A DNA stretch of 64,000 nt, from the NCBI RefSeq assembly GCF_036108815.1, contig NZ_CP107985.1, forward strand, positions 9,669,501-9,733,500, written 5' to 3'. The notes beneath the pieces are model-generated. The model saw only the letters and a program-made list of their open reading frames with translations. It was not told the origin of the DNA and ran no database searches. This DNA comes from Streptomyces sp. NBC_00353. GTDB taxonomy: Bacteria > Actinomycetota > Actinomycetes > Streptomycetales > Streptomycetaceae. Position numbers and translations under genes: made by a program. Positions 44,114 to 53,084 of the stretch are shown here, piece by piece; the stretch's first letter is position 1, and every line of letters begins with the position of its first letter.

Positions 44114-46276
44114 ATGGACGCAAAGACCTACAACGCGCAACTCGCCGACTTGCGCGCCCTGCGCGACGACATCAAGAAGACCCAGGCCGCGCTCGCGAAA
44201 CTGGAAACGGACCGCGCCCGGCAGATCACCGCGCTGGCCGGATACGAGAAGGCGAAAGCCGAACGCATCGCACCCGCAGCCGGGCTGAGCCTCGCTGACG
44301 TCGTGGCGATCGCCCCGATCCTTGCCCCGAACCGGCTCGCCGGCAACGTATCAGCAGCGGAGACCGCCACAGTGCCTCCGGCCCCCGAACCCGCCGCCGA
44401 GACGGCACCGGTCAACGTCGCCGAAGAGGAACCCGCCCAGACCGGCACAGTTGCCCCGGCCATGACCCGCCCGGTCCCCCAGCCGGCGTCGGAGCCCGAA
44501 CCACCCTCAGCACCCCCCGCTGCTGCTCCGCCAGCAGCGGCACCGCAGACTGCGCCGACTCCTCCCAACCGTACCGGGGAGCAGCGCACTCTTCCCGGCA
44601 TCCCTCAAGGCCCCGACGGCGACCGGTGGTTCACCCACACAGCGAACCTGGCCTCCACCCACCCGAACTTCACCCAGCAGGCCCGCAGCACCGTCTTCCT
44701 CGACACTGATGCGGGCGTGCTGGTCCACCGCGACCAGACCTTCCGCCTGGACCTGCCGACCGCCAGTGCCGCCGAAATCCTGAACACGGTCTTCCACGCT
44801 CTGCCCGGCGGCGTCGAACGGATCTACATCACCGCCGGAACTCCCTGGCACCACCAGGCCGACCAGCACCCCTTCCTCAAGGACGCAGTCGCCGCCTGGC
44901 TGAACGCCGACACTCCCGGGTGGCGCACCGACACCGGCCGCGGCAAGGACCGCATGGCCGGACACTTCGTCCACCCCCGCAACCCCGTCGGCCGCTACCA
45001 GCGCGCCGACGGCGAACACCACGTCGAAATCCGCTCAGCGGGGGAGTGGTTCGACACCGAGGGCGCCGAACCCGCCATCATCCGGGACGCGTTCGTCCTG
45101 CTGTGGAAGGCCCTGCGCCACCACTGGCCCGACGCCGTCATCATGGGATCCCCCTCCCAGACCGGCCGCGACCTGTGGACCCGCACCATCCCCACCAAGG
45201 GCCAGTACGCCGACGGCTACCCCGTCCTGTCCGAAGAGCTCCGCGGCCTGTTCCACGCCACCGCCGGACAGGGCCGCACGGAACTCATCACCCCGCCCCG
45301 CGTCCCTGAACAGCTTCCCGGCCTGGCCGAGTACGACCGCACCTTCGCCTACGCCAAACACACCTGGAAATCCGGCGTCGGCACACCCCGCCGCGTCACC
45401 GCCGCCACCTTTGCCTCCTGGTCACAGAAGGAACAGACCAAGGCCCTGTTCGCCTGCGGCCACTGGCACGTCCGCGTCACCGTCCCCGACACCTGGAACC
45501 ACGTCGGGATCCTCCCCGCGCCCGCCCCCGGCGACCGCGCCTGGCACTACCCGGCCACCCCGGGAACCACGTTCACCACCTGGGCCGGCGGACCCGAAAT
45601 CCACACCGCCCTGTCCAACCCCCGTGGGCCGTGGAAGATCGAAATCCTCGACGGCATCCTCTTCGACGACGGCAAACCACTGGACGACTGGTCCAAGAAA
45701 CTCAAAGAAGCCTGGGCATCCCTCACCGCCCAAGCCGACCTCAACGGCGACCCCGCACAGCGCACCGCCGCCCACCTCGCCTCCCGTGCCGTCCGCGCGA
45801 TCCTCCTCTACGGCATCGGCGCCTTCGCCCAACGACCCCGCACCGTCACCGGCACCACCCCCCGCACCCACGAGCGCGACGTCCCCCCGGACGCCGAAAT
45901 CATCGGCTTCGACAACGACACCATCACCTGGCAACGCCCCACCGGCTTCACCCGCGACCCCAACGCCCACCCGGAATGGGCCGCCCACATCTGGTCCTCC
46001 GCCCGCGTCGCCCTGCTCTCCCAGCGACACCGCGACGACGACACCTACGCCGGGGCCCTCCACGCCCCGCCCGGCACCGTTATCGCCTTCCGCACCGACG
46101 CCGTCTACCTCACCCAGCCCCAGAACTGGCCCTACCACGGGCAGCCCGGCGACTACCTCCACAAAGGCCACCTCACCGGCCCCGTCCCCGCACCCACCAC
46201 CGAAGACGAACTCCTCGCCCTGCGCGACCACGCCCGCACAGCCCTCCACCAACCCCGCACCAACCAGGAGGCCTGA
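44114..46276 (+). CDS. Tap-like telomere-associated, polymerase-palm-like protein
   Basis: 720 aa, close to the 739 aa of S. coelicolor Tap. Residues 1-60 are a basic coiled coil (QLADLRALRDDIKKTQAAL), followed by a Pro/Ala-rich linker (85-160). The C-terminal two thirds keep the order of blocks seen in Tap and, weakly, in family-B polymerases: EYDRTFAYA (Asp408, motif A-like), RAVRAILLYGIGAF (from 558, motif B-like) and AFRTDAVYL (Asp662, motif C-like). GKPLDDWSKKLKEAW also has a Tap counterpart. The classical Tap N-terminal HTH is absent. The TGATG overlap with the next gene mirrors the tap-tpg operon. The assignment rests on remembered patterns. Confidence 0.55.
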   Translation: MDAKTYNAQLADLRALRDDIKKTQAALAKLETDRARQITALAGYEKAKAERIAPAAGLSLADVVAIAPILAPNRLAGNVSAAETATVPPAPEPAAETAPVNVAEEEPAQTGTVAPAMTRPVPQPASEPEPPSAPPAAAPPAAAPQTAPTPPNRTGEQRTLPGIPQGPDGDRWFTHTANLASTHPNFTQQARSTVFLDTDAGVLVHRDQTFRLDLPTASAAEILNTVFHALPGGVERIYITAGTPWHHQADQHPFLKDAVAAWLNADTPGWRTDTGRGKDRMAGHFVHPRNPVGRYQRADGEHHVEIRSAGEWFDTEGAEPAIIRDAFVLLWKALRHHWPDAVIMGSPSQTGRDLWTRTIPTKGQYADGYPVLSEELRGLFHATAGQGRTELITPPRVPEQLPGLAEYDRTFAYAKHTWKSGVGTPRRVTAATFASWSQKEQTKALFACGHWHVRVTVPDTWNHVGILPAPAPGDRAWHYPATPGTTFTTWAGGPEIHTALSNPRGPWKIEILDGILFDDGKPLDDWSKKLKEAWASLTAQADLNGDPAQRTAAHLASRAVRAILLYGIGAFAQRPRTVTGTTPRTHERDVPPDAEIIGFDNDTITWQRPTGFTRDPNAHPEWAAHIWSSARVALLSQRHRDDDTYAGALHAPPGTVIAFRTDAVYLTQPQNWPYHGQPGDYLHKGHLTGPVPAPTTEDELLALRDHARTALHQPRTNQEA

Positions 46277-46992
46277 TGCCACCCCGTGCTCGACGCCGGA
46301 CCCCGGAACCACAACTCAACGAAGCAGCCCGACTCGCCGACCAGCTCCAGGCCCACGGCTACACCAAACGCGACATCGCCCGCATCATCAACCGAGACCC
46401 CTCCCTCGTCTCCCAGTTCTATACAAAACACAAAGGCGCAGCCTTCGTCCCCGCCCTCACCCACGTCCTCGCCGCCGTGCAAACCGCGGGCATCACCGAC
46501 ACCACGGAACTCGCCACCCTCGCCGCACGACACATCACCCGCCGCACCACCGCCACGGGCACCAGAGCCCGCGTCCGCACCAAAGCCGTCCTCATCACCC
46601 CCACCGGAACCGGCACCGGCCGCGCCGGCGCACAAGCCATCGCCTCCGGTTCCGCCCGCCTCCGCCCACTCATCGCAGAAGCCGCCAACCAAGGCCTCCG
46701 CATGGCCTTCACCGTCCGCATGGCCAAGACCAGCTACCTCCACGCCTCCGGCAGTCGCACCGACTCACCCGGCATCCGCCGCGACGTCATCCAACGCGCC
46801 GACCACACCGAAGAACGCTCCTACGGCTCCGCCACCACCGGCGGCTTCGATGCCGCAGACTTCGCCCACCGCGTGGACCAAGCAGGCGGCGACGTCACCT
46901 CAGCCGTCCACCAATGGCTCGTCCAAAACGGGCGCATCCACCCCGACGCCCACATCACCCACCTCGAGATCCGCACCTGGCGCCCCCGCTGA
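46276..46992 (+). CDS. basic HTH protein in the tpg position (candidate terminal protein)
   Basis: 238 aa, very basic and Thr/Arg-rich. Residues about 15-50 form an XRE-like HTH (GYTKRDIARIINRDPSLVSQ). The rest is unfamiliar (RMAFTVRMAKTSYLHASGS, AADFAHRVDQAGGDVTSAV). It overlaps the Tap-like gene by one base, so the two are translationally coupled. It has no sequence resemblance to Tpg that I can see. A replication or telomere role is inferred only from position, size and charge. Confidence 0.5.
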   Translation: MPPRARRRTPEPQLNEAARLADQLQAHGYTKRDIARIINRDPSLVSQFYTKHKGAAFVPALTHVLAAVQTAGITDTTELATLAARHITRRTTATGTRARVRTKAVLITPTGTGTGRAGAQAIASGSARLRPLIAEAANQGLRMAFTVRMAKTSYLHASGSRTDSPGIRRDVIQRADHTEERSYGSATTGGFDAADFAHRVDQAGGDVTSAVHQWLVQNGRIHPDAHITHLEIRTWRPR

Positions 46993-47492
46993 CCAGCACG
47001 GAGCCTGGCAGCCACTGGTCGCGACGCTGAAGGAGCCGCTAGGTCTGCATGCCCATCAGCTGCCCGGCACTCCTGCCGAAATTCAGCATCTACACGCCAG
47101 CGCCGGACCTGGGCCGCGAAACGAACCTCGTGATCACCCCAGGCCCTGCCCCTTGTCCCCCCGTCCACGGCGAGACGGCTTCCAGCGGCTTGTCGTAGAC
47201 GCGGTGCAGCGGGGGTGGGCCGCCTTGCCCGGGGGGAATGCGTCTCGGCGCGGACCGCAATAGACTCTTTTCAACTTGAAGGGGCACTCGCCACATCATG
47301 GCCACTGCCCCTCTCTTCTTGCCCGCATACCGCTCCAGCGGTCTTTGAGTCTCGGGTGTGCACGGTATCCGCGACGGCGCAGGCGGCTAGCACTCGGGGG
47401 CCGTGGATGGTGACAACACGGGCCCTTGTTCCGGCCCGGGGCGCCGTCGGTCCGCGGCCTAGCGGCGATGAGATGGGCGCTCCTGAGAGTGC
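46993..47492. other. stretch without recognisable gene
   Basis: About 500 bp after the Tap-like operon. Frames are Pro/Arg-rich shadows. CTTTTCAACTTGAAGGGG near 47270 is a locally AT-rich patch that could carry a promoter, but I cannot assign it. Confidence 0.35.
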
Positions 47493-47756
47493 TCAGCCGG
47501 CCACTGCCTCCTGCTGGGAGCCGGCCGCAGCAGCCTCCGAGGCGGCCGTCGCGGTGTAGAAGACGGACGGGCCCTGCTTGGTGCGCTGAGCCTGGCTCTT
47601 GGCGACCAGTCCTTCGAGGGTGGTACGCACCGCGGTGGTCTTGACGCCGCGGTCAGGGTGGGCCTGAGTGAGCGCGGCGGAGATCTCGGTGGCGGACCGC
47701 GGCTCGTTCAGGCGCGATCTGCAGGAGACAGTCAGAGCTATGGCAGGGCCGCACAT
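47493..47756 (-). CDS. small winged-helix protein, possibly 5'-truncated
   Basis: 87 codons. PRSATEISAALTQAHPDRGV, KTTAVRTTLEGLVAKSQAQR and GPSVFYTA form a winged helix of the kind found in BlaI-like and plasmid-regulator proteins. The first 20 codons do not resemble a normal N terminus, so the gene may have lost its start. It sits apart from other genes. Confidence 0.5.
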   Translation of the reverse strand: MCGPAIALTVSCRSRLNEPRSATEISAALTQAHPDRGVKTTAVRTTLEGLVAKSQAQRTKQGPSVFYTATAASEAAAAGSQQEAVAG

Positions 47757-47820
47757 GGATAGTGCGCGCTGTACTTTTCCCGTTCCGCTGCGCGGACGGG
47801 GGCCGGAACGGGCGCCGGGG

Positions 47821-48300
47821 TCACTCCTCGGAGCGGACCTCGTCGCCCCGCGAGGTGCGCACGCGGGCCAGGAGTCCGCGGAGCACCGCGATCTCCTCCG
47901 GGGACAGGTCGCCGCAGAGGCACCGCTCGACCTCGTCCACCGCGGCCCGGGCCTCGGCCAGGACGCCGCGCCCGCGGTCGGTGATGGTGACGATGTGGCG
48001 GCGCCGGTCGGCCGGGTCGCGACGGCGCTCGACGAGCTGCGCGGACTCCAGGTCGTTGAGGATCGCGACCATGATGCTCGGATCCACCTCGAGCGCCGCG
48101 ACGAGACCTTGCTGCCCCATGGATCCGCATCCGCCGAGCAGCATCAGCGTGGCTCCCGCCCGCGGCGCCAGGCCGCAGGAGTCGAAGGCGCGCTGGACGC
48201 GGCTGTTGGCGATGGCGCCGTGCCGGGCCAGCAGGAAACCGAGCTGCTCCAACGGGTCGCCGCCGGCAGCACCCTCAACCGTGATCTCGTTCACTGCCAT
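47821..48300 (-). CDS. MarR-family transcriptional regulator
   Basis: 159 aa, started at MAVNEITVEG with GGTGGAGGT just upstream. The winged helix includes GQQGLVAALEVDPSIMVAIL and the wing VERRRDPADRRRHIVTITDR, a hallmark of MarR proteins. No oxidoreductase or pump gene adjoins, so the target is unclear; it may be autoregulated. Confidence 0.9.
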   Translation of the reverse strand: MAVNEITVEGAAGGDPLEQLGFLLARHGAIANSRVQRAFDSCGLAPRAGATLMLLGGCGSMGQQGLVAALEVDPSIMVAILNDLESAQLVERRRDPADRRRHIVTITDRGRGVLAEARAAVDEVERCLCGDLSPEEIAVLRGLLARVRTSRGDEVRSEE

Positions 48301-48686
48301 ACCTCCACCATAGCACGACGACAACCATCGTGAGGGTCTGGTAATCCATGACTCTCAACGATTTTCGCGCGCGCGAGGACGCGATGATCCGACGCGCCCG
48401 CTCTCCTCGGCGGCGGATGTTCAGGCCAGGTTATTCCACTTCTCCGGATTCCTTGCGCGAGGCGATGGTCACACCCCATAAACCATTGACCACCATCAAC
48501 CATCTGTTAGGTTCCATTCAGCAGCGATTCACAGCAACGCCGGCCCTCACGGATCCAGCGCCTGCGAACCAGGAACTCCGCCCCGGCGGCCCCGCGGAAT
48601 CGCCCCCGCACGACGGGGACCGGCCCACCGGCCGGACCGTCGTCCGACGCCCCGCACACCGGGGCACAGCAAGGAGAGAACCAGTC
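48301..48686. other. intergenic stretch before secreted peptide gene
   Basis: About 385 bp with no convincing gene. The palindromic patch ACGATGGTTGTCGTCGTGC-like near 48312-48333 and AT-rich DNA near 48470-48530 may hold promoter and operator elements, but nothing is clear-cut. Confidence 0.3.
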
Positions 48687-49061
48687 ATGAACAAGTGGAC
48701 GCGCATCATCGCCACCTCCACCGCCTCGGTGGCGCTCGCCGGCACCGCCCTGCTCGGCGCCACGGGCTCCGCTTCCGCCGCTCCCCGGCCCTCCGGCCAG
48801 GACCGGCAGACCGTGACCGTCAGCAGCACGGCATGGGACAGGAACGCCGATCGCGCCGGGAACGACAGCCGGCGCTGGAACGACGACCGGCGCTGGAACG
48901 ACGAGATCCGTCACCACTACGACTACGGCCACCACGGCGTGCAGTACTGGCACGGGTATGACGGCAAGCTCTACCGGTTCGACGGCCACCGCCTGGCCCG
49001 CTGGAGCCACGGCCACTGGGTGACCGTCTGGCTGTCCTACGGCCACGGGCCCGTCCGCTGA
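48687..49061 (+). CDS. small secreted His/Trp/Tyr-rich protein
   Basis: 124 aa with an AAGGAGAGA ribosome site. A signal peptide ends near SASAA (ATSTASVALAGTALLGATG core). The mature part has a duplicated SRRWNDDRRWNDE and a His/Tyr-rich stretch (HHYDYGHHGVQYWHGYDGKL). Composition suggests a wall-associated or metal-binding peptide; no family is known to me. The signal peptide resembles that of the secreted protein at 63158. Confidence 0.75.
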   Translation: MNKWTRIIATSTASVALAGTALLGATGSASAAPRPSGQDRQTVTVSSTAWDRNADRAGNDSRRWNDDRRWNDEIRHHYDYGHHGVQYWHGYDGKLYRFDGHRLARWSHGHWVTVWLSYGHGPVR

Positions 49062-49253
49062 GGCGCGACCGGATCCGGCATACCCCGCCGGACCACGCGC
49101 GCCCCGGCGACCGGACGACGACGTCCCGGCCGCCAGGGCAGGGAGCCTCGCCGGTGCCGAGCCGTCCCGTCCTCGCACGGCCCGGCACCAGCCGGCTCCC
49201 GCCCCTCGTCCTGCCCCGATACCGCCGGCACACCGAAAGACCCGGAGAACACC

Positions 49254-49460
49254 ATGCTCAAGACCATGCCGACGACGAAGTCCGGCGGACTGCTCAACAA
49301 CGCCTTCGTAGCGGTGCGGCGCCGACAGTCGGCCGCCGCCTCCAGCACCGGACGGCACCGCGGCCGGCCCGCCAGTGAAGGCCTCACCTCCATCGCCGCA
49401 CCTGGCCTGGGCGCCCACCGCCGCCCACTCGACACCCCCCCCGCGGCCGCTCAGGACTGA
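49254..49460 (+). CDS. short hypothetical peptide (doubtful)
   Basis: 68 codons starting MLKTMPTTKSGGLLNNAF, preceded by CCGGAGAACACC. The start looks natural, but the remainder is Arg/Pro-rich and could be decayed. Flanking DNA (49062-49253) shows nothing else. Confidence 0.3.
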   Translation: MLKTMPTTKSGGLLNNAFVAVRRRQSAAASSTGRHRGRPASEGLTSIAAPGLGAHRRPLDTPPAAAQD

Positions 49461-49498
49461 AGCACCGCCAGTGCCGCTCCACGACACCAAGTCCCGCG

Positions 49499-49850
49499 GA
49501 CGGCTCCGACATCGACGAATCACCGGTCCGCGCCCTGCTGCGTGACCTGCATCCGGGCCCCGTCGACCTGCGCTGGGTCGACGCCGGAGGGGGCAACCAA
49601 CTCTGGCGCTTGCGAGACGAGTCGGCCGTGCGTCTGCCTCGCACACCGCGCGCCCAGCGCTCCTGCGCAAGAACAGCTCCCGTCCCGGCTCAGAACCTTT
49701 CGCTCCCGGTGCCCCTCCTCCGCACCGCATTCGGCGCGCTCCACGACGCCCTCGGCCGTGACTCACCAACGGGTCGGGCAAGGCGGCCCACCGCGAAAGC
49801 GAGCTCTTCGAGTCGATGGCACCGTGACGAAGATCATTATCACGGAGGGG
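49499..49850 (+). pseudogene. aminoglycoside phosphotransferase-like N-terminal remnant
   Basis: IDESPVRALLRDLHPG, DAGGGNQLWRLRDESAVRLP and RTPRA are the start of an APH-family kinase (nucleotide-loop region with the GGxxNxxWRL pattern). The frame breaks after RTPRA, and fragments such as LPVPLL follow in other frames. The catalytic HGD/DFG half is missing. Confidence 0.6.
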
Positions 49851-50023
49851 CCGTAACTTCGGGTGCCCCTTCCCGACCGCACCGGTAGCGTGCGGCGGCA
49901 TGACATCGGACGTGCAACGCCCGCCCCCGCTCCAAGCGGGAATGCACCGCGGTCATCGGTTGGCTGGACCTGCAGCGGCAGATCCTGCGCTGGACATGAG
50001 GGCCTGAGCGACGAGGACGCGCA

Positions 50024-50578
50024 TTGCCCGGTCCTCCCGACCTCACCGGTGATGACGATGGCCGGTCTGATCTCCCACATGCCTGGAAGCCCCGCAGCAG
50101 CTACGGAGTACACCAGCCGCTCACTGATAAGGAGGTGCGCAACGCCGAGCGATTGCTCGGTGTCACGCTCCCGACTTCGCTTCTTGACCTGCTGCGCACT
50201 CAGAACGGGGGCGAGTCCGCAGCCGACCGGAACGCCTTCCCGACAGTCAAGCCGACTTCCTGGAGCGCCGATCACATCCCTTTCGACCACTTGATGGGCA
50301 TCGGCGACCGCGAACACGCGGTCTCTCTGCTGGACAGTCCGTACCTGATCGAGGAATGGGGTCTTCCCGCGCCTGCCGTGCTCCTCTCCGGCGGCGGGCA
50401 CTACTGGATTGCGCTCGACTATCGGTCATCCGGCCGACATGGGGAACCATCGGTGACGTGGTTCGACGCCGATCGCAATGAAGAGCTGGCCCTCGCCTCG
50501 GATTTCCGATCCTTCGTCGAGGGCCTTACCTCCGCCAGTGACTTCGACAGCGAAGACATACCCACGACTGATGTCTGA
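50024..50578 (+). CDS. SMI1/KNR4-family protein (immunity type)
   Basis: Up to 184 codons from TTG; clear homology begins near 50093 with YGVHQPLTDKEVRNAERLLG and continues PTSLLDLLRTQNGGES. The core fold includes the hydrophobic VLLSGGGHYWIALDYR. SMI1/KNR4 proteins are common immunity factors in contact-dependent toxin loci. The usual N-terminal WxxIxxWL block seems present out of frame upstream (49945-49985), so the 5' end may be damaged. No toxin is adjacent. Confidence 0.7.
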   Translation: MPGPPDLTGDDDGRSDLPHAWKPRSSYGVHQPLTDKEVRNAERLLGVTLPTSLLDLLRTQNGGESAADRNAFPTVKPTSWSADHIPFDHLMGIGDREHAVSLLDSPYLIEEWGLPAPAVLLSGGGHYWIALDYRSSGRHGEPSVTWFDADRNEELALASDFRSFVEGLTSASDFDSEDIPTTDV

Positions 50579-50899
50579 CCGGGGAAGGGTGGAAGACAGC
50601 AGCTGAGGGTGGCACGTCCCGAAGGACACTCCCGCGGCCGCCTCAGTACTTCCGCTCAAAACCCGCTCGCCCTCACCGTCGAAGCAGACATCACCCCCGG
50701 CAGCGGCTTCCTGCACTCACACGCTGGAGCGGCCTATCGCGTGGACGCCACCGGCGTCGACCTGACCCACCTGCGCCGCATCACCCTGTGACTCCGAGCG
50801 GACGAGCTCGTCGACGAGCACCTCTCCCCGGACGCCGGATACCCCCTCAAGATCGGCTCCAGCATCAGCCGGCAGGCCGGACCAACCCACCGTGAGTAC
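50579..50899. other. stretch with minor coding scrap
   Basis: A 39-codon segment ending at 50791 (GSGFLHSHAGAAYRVDATGV) looks like the C terminus of an unidentified protein with no start. Nothing else is recognisable. Confidence 0.3.
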
Positions 50900-51773
50900 A
50901 TCGTCGAGATCGCCGATGTGCAAGCGGTCGACCGAACACGCGTACGAGCCGCGCGTCTCGGTCGAGGGCGGTCTGTACGGTCCAGCGTCCGGTGCCCTTC
51001 TGTCCGGCGCTGTCGGCGACGATGTCGACGAAGGGGAGCCCGGTGGAGCTGTCCGTGTGGGCGAGGACTTCGGCGGTGACTTCGATGAGGTAGGAGTTGA
51101 GGCGGCCGGTGTTCCAGGTCCGGGAGATCTCCGCGATCTGGGACGGCTCGTATCCGGCGGTGTGCCGCAGCAGATGGTAGGCCTCGGCGATGAGCTGCAT
51201 GTCGGCGTACTCGATGCCGTTGTGGACCATCTTCACGAAGTGACCGGCGCCGTCGGGACCGAGGTGGGCGACGGTGCGGGCGCTGTCCGGGGCGGTGGCG
51301 GCGATGTCTTCCAGAAGGGGGGAGAGCAGCTGATAGGCCTCTTCCGAGCCGCCCGACATGATGCTGGGGCCGTGGAGGGCGCCTTCCTCGCCGCCGGAGA
51401 TGTCCACGCTGGCGAAGTGGATGCCGCGGGCGCGCAGGGCCGCTTCACGGCGGCGGGTGTCGGCGAAGTGGGCGTTGCCCCGTCCACCAGTACGTCTCCG
51501 GGATCGAGCAGGGGTGCGAGTTCGTCGATGACTGCGTCGGTGGGTCTCCGGCCTGCACCATGATGATCAGGCGCCGTGGTCGCTGTAGTGAGGCGACCAG
51601 CTCTCCTTCGTGGACTCGGCCGGGACGAACGTTCCTTCGTCGCCGAACTGCTCGACGAAGGCGTGGGTCCGCGCCGGGGTGCGGTTGTGGACGGCCACGG
51701 TGTAGCCGTTGCGGGCGAGATTGCGGCCCATCACGGACAGGCCGGGGACGCCGACGTGCGCGGTTGCAGTCAT
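50900..51773 (-). pseudogene. gnd: 6-phosphogluconate dehydrogenase, frameshifted and 3'-truncated
   Basis: The minus strand begins HVGVPGLSVMGRNLARNGY and HNRTPART (NADP-binding start of Gnd), then loses frame near 51580. The later frame carries SVDISGGEEGALHGPSIM, HFVKMVHNGIEYADMQLIAE and QKGTGRWTVQTALD, which are diagnostic. Additional shifts lie near 51480-51540. The last third is replaced near 50940. The intact enzyme converts 6-phosphogluconate to ribulose 5-phosphate; this copy cannot. Confidence 0.88.
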
Positions 51774-51959
51774 GGCTGTTCCTTGTCTGTGGTGGCGGAG
51801 TCGGGGATGGCCGCGTGAGGGTGCGGGCAGCTGCGGGGGACCTGTAGGCCTGGCCGGCAGCTTCGTGCCGTGGCGGAAACGGCCTGCAGCGCGGACACGG
51901 TGCCGGGGAGGCGGATCCGGCGCAGTCGGGCAGGGGGAATGGTCGTGCAGGTGATCGGC

Positions 51960-52375
51960 ATGGACGTGACTCTCGGTGTTGCTCTGCGGTGGGTCATGGG
52001 CTCGTCGCCGTTGACGAAGCTGGAGGCGTCCGAGGCCAGGTTTGAGGGGGTGTGGTGAGATTTGGGCCTGGCCTCTGTCGGCGAACCAGTCGTCGCCGTT
52101 GACGAAGCTGGAGGCGTCCGAGGCCAGGTTTGAGGGGGTGTGGTGAGATTTGGGCCTGGCCTCTGTCGGCGAACCAGTCGTCGCCGTTGACGAAGCTGGA
52201 GGCGTCCGAGGCCAGGTTTGAGGGGGTGTGGTGAGATTTGGGCCTGGCCTCTGTCGATGAACCAGTCGTCGCCGTTGACGAAGCTGGAGGCGTCCGAGGC
52301 CAGGAACGTCGCTGCGGCGAACCGCCTGGCGATGGCGAGCCCGATACCGCTGTTGGCCCCAGTGACGACCGCCAC
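51960..52375 (-). pseudogene. SDR gene with internal deletion and tandemly repeated 3' end
   Basis: The minus strand starts AVVTGANSGIGLAIARRFAA, the cofactor motif of a short-chain dehydrogenase. It then jumps directly to TFLASDASSFVNGDDWFIDR, the normal C-terminal block. The catalytic Tyr/Lys middle is deleted. The C-terminal block is then repeated by the 88-bp array. It is divergent from the TetR gene at 52488, its probable former regulator. Confidence 0.85.
52003..52304. repeat. 88-bp tandem repeat, 3.4 copies
   Basis: Units begin at 52003, 52091, 52179 and 52267 (CGTCGCCGTTGACGAAGC). The first three are full length; the fourth stops after 38 bp. The copies are almost identical. 88 is not a multiple of 3, so each unit moves the reading frame. 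Confidence 0.95.
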
Positions 52376-52419
52376 CTTGCCTGCGAGTACTTCCGTCAGG
52401 CTGCGCCCACTCCTCAGTT

Positions 52420-52468
52420 CTTGACTGGATCGTCCATAAGGCTAACCATTGTGGACGAACCAGTCAAG
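52420..52468. promoter_or_regulatory. TetR operator, 17-bp inverted repeat
   Basis: CTTGACTGGATCGTCCA at 52420-52436 faces TGGACGAACCAGTCAAG at 52452-52468, 16 of 17 positions matching, 15-bp spacer. It lies in the divergent region between the SDR remnant and the TetR gene, 19 bp before the TetR ATG. Confidence 0.8.
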
Positions 52469-52487
52469 TATGCGTAGGCTTGCCCCC

Positions 52488-53084
52488 ATGGCACGACCTC
52501 GAAAGTTCGACGAGCAGCAGGTGCTGGACACCGTCCGGGAGCTGTTCTGGGCGGGCGGGTACGCCGCGACGCGCATGGACGACATCGCCGCGGCGACGGG
52601 CCTCGGCAAAGGCAGCCTGTACGGCGCGTTCGGCGGAAAGCAGGAGCTGTTCCAGCGCGTGTTCGAGGAGTACTGCCGCGCGATCGTCGACGCCACCGCC
52701 CAGCACCTGCGCGGTGACGACAAGAACGCGTACGCGCGGCTGTCCGCTTACGTCCACGCGGTGGCGGCGGCCACCGCCGCAGACACCGCTCAGCGCGGAT
52801 GCCTCCTGGCCAAAGGCGCCGCCGAGCTGACTGAACACGACAAGACGGTGGCCAAGCGGGCGCACGCGGCCATCGAGGCACTGCGCGCACTGCTGGAGGA
52901 CGACATCGCCGCCTGCCAGCGCAACGGCGACCTCGCCGCGGACGCGGACCCCGGAAAGCTGGCCGCGCTGGTGCTCGCCGTACTGCGCGGCATCGAAGCA
53001 CTGGGCAAGGCCGGAGCGAACGAGGAGACGCTGACAGACATAGCCCGCACCGCCCTCGCCGTACTGCCCCGCCCCACAGGCTGA
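52488..53084 (+). CDS. TetR-family regulator
   Basis: 198 aa. The HTH reads FDEQQVLDTVRELFWAGGYA, then TGLGKGSLYGAFGGKQELF, typical of the AcrR/NemR-like branch. The C-terminal domain matches TetR_C types with RGCLLAKGAAEL (Cys at the domain start). It is divergent from the broken SDR and from a clear palindrome, so it probably represses itself and the former SDR. Confidence 0.92.
   Translation: MARPRKFDEQQVLDTVRELFWAGGYAATRMDDIAAATGLGKGSLYGAFGGKQELFQRVFEEYCRAIVDATAQHLRGDDKNAYARLSAYVHAVAAATAADTAQRGCLLAKGAAELTEHDKTVAKRAHAAIEALRALLEDDIAACQRNGDLAADADPGKLAALVLAVLRGIEALGKAGANEETLTDIARTALAVLPRPTG

Noticed and set aside
45411..47030. A 539-codon open frame overlapping the Tap-like gene in another frame
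   Set aside because: Its product is almost only Pro, Thr, Ser and Arg, the usual third-position shadow of a high-GC gene. The Tap-like frame has normal composition and start signals.
52003..52304. CRISPR array
   Set aside because: The 88-bp units are contiguous and identical with no unique spacers, so this is a tandem repeat.
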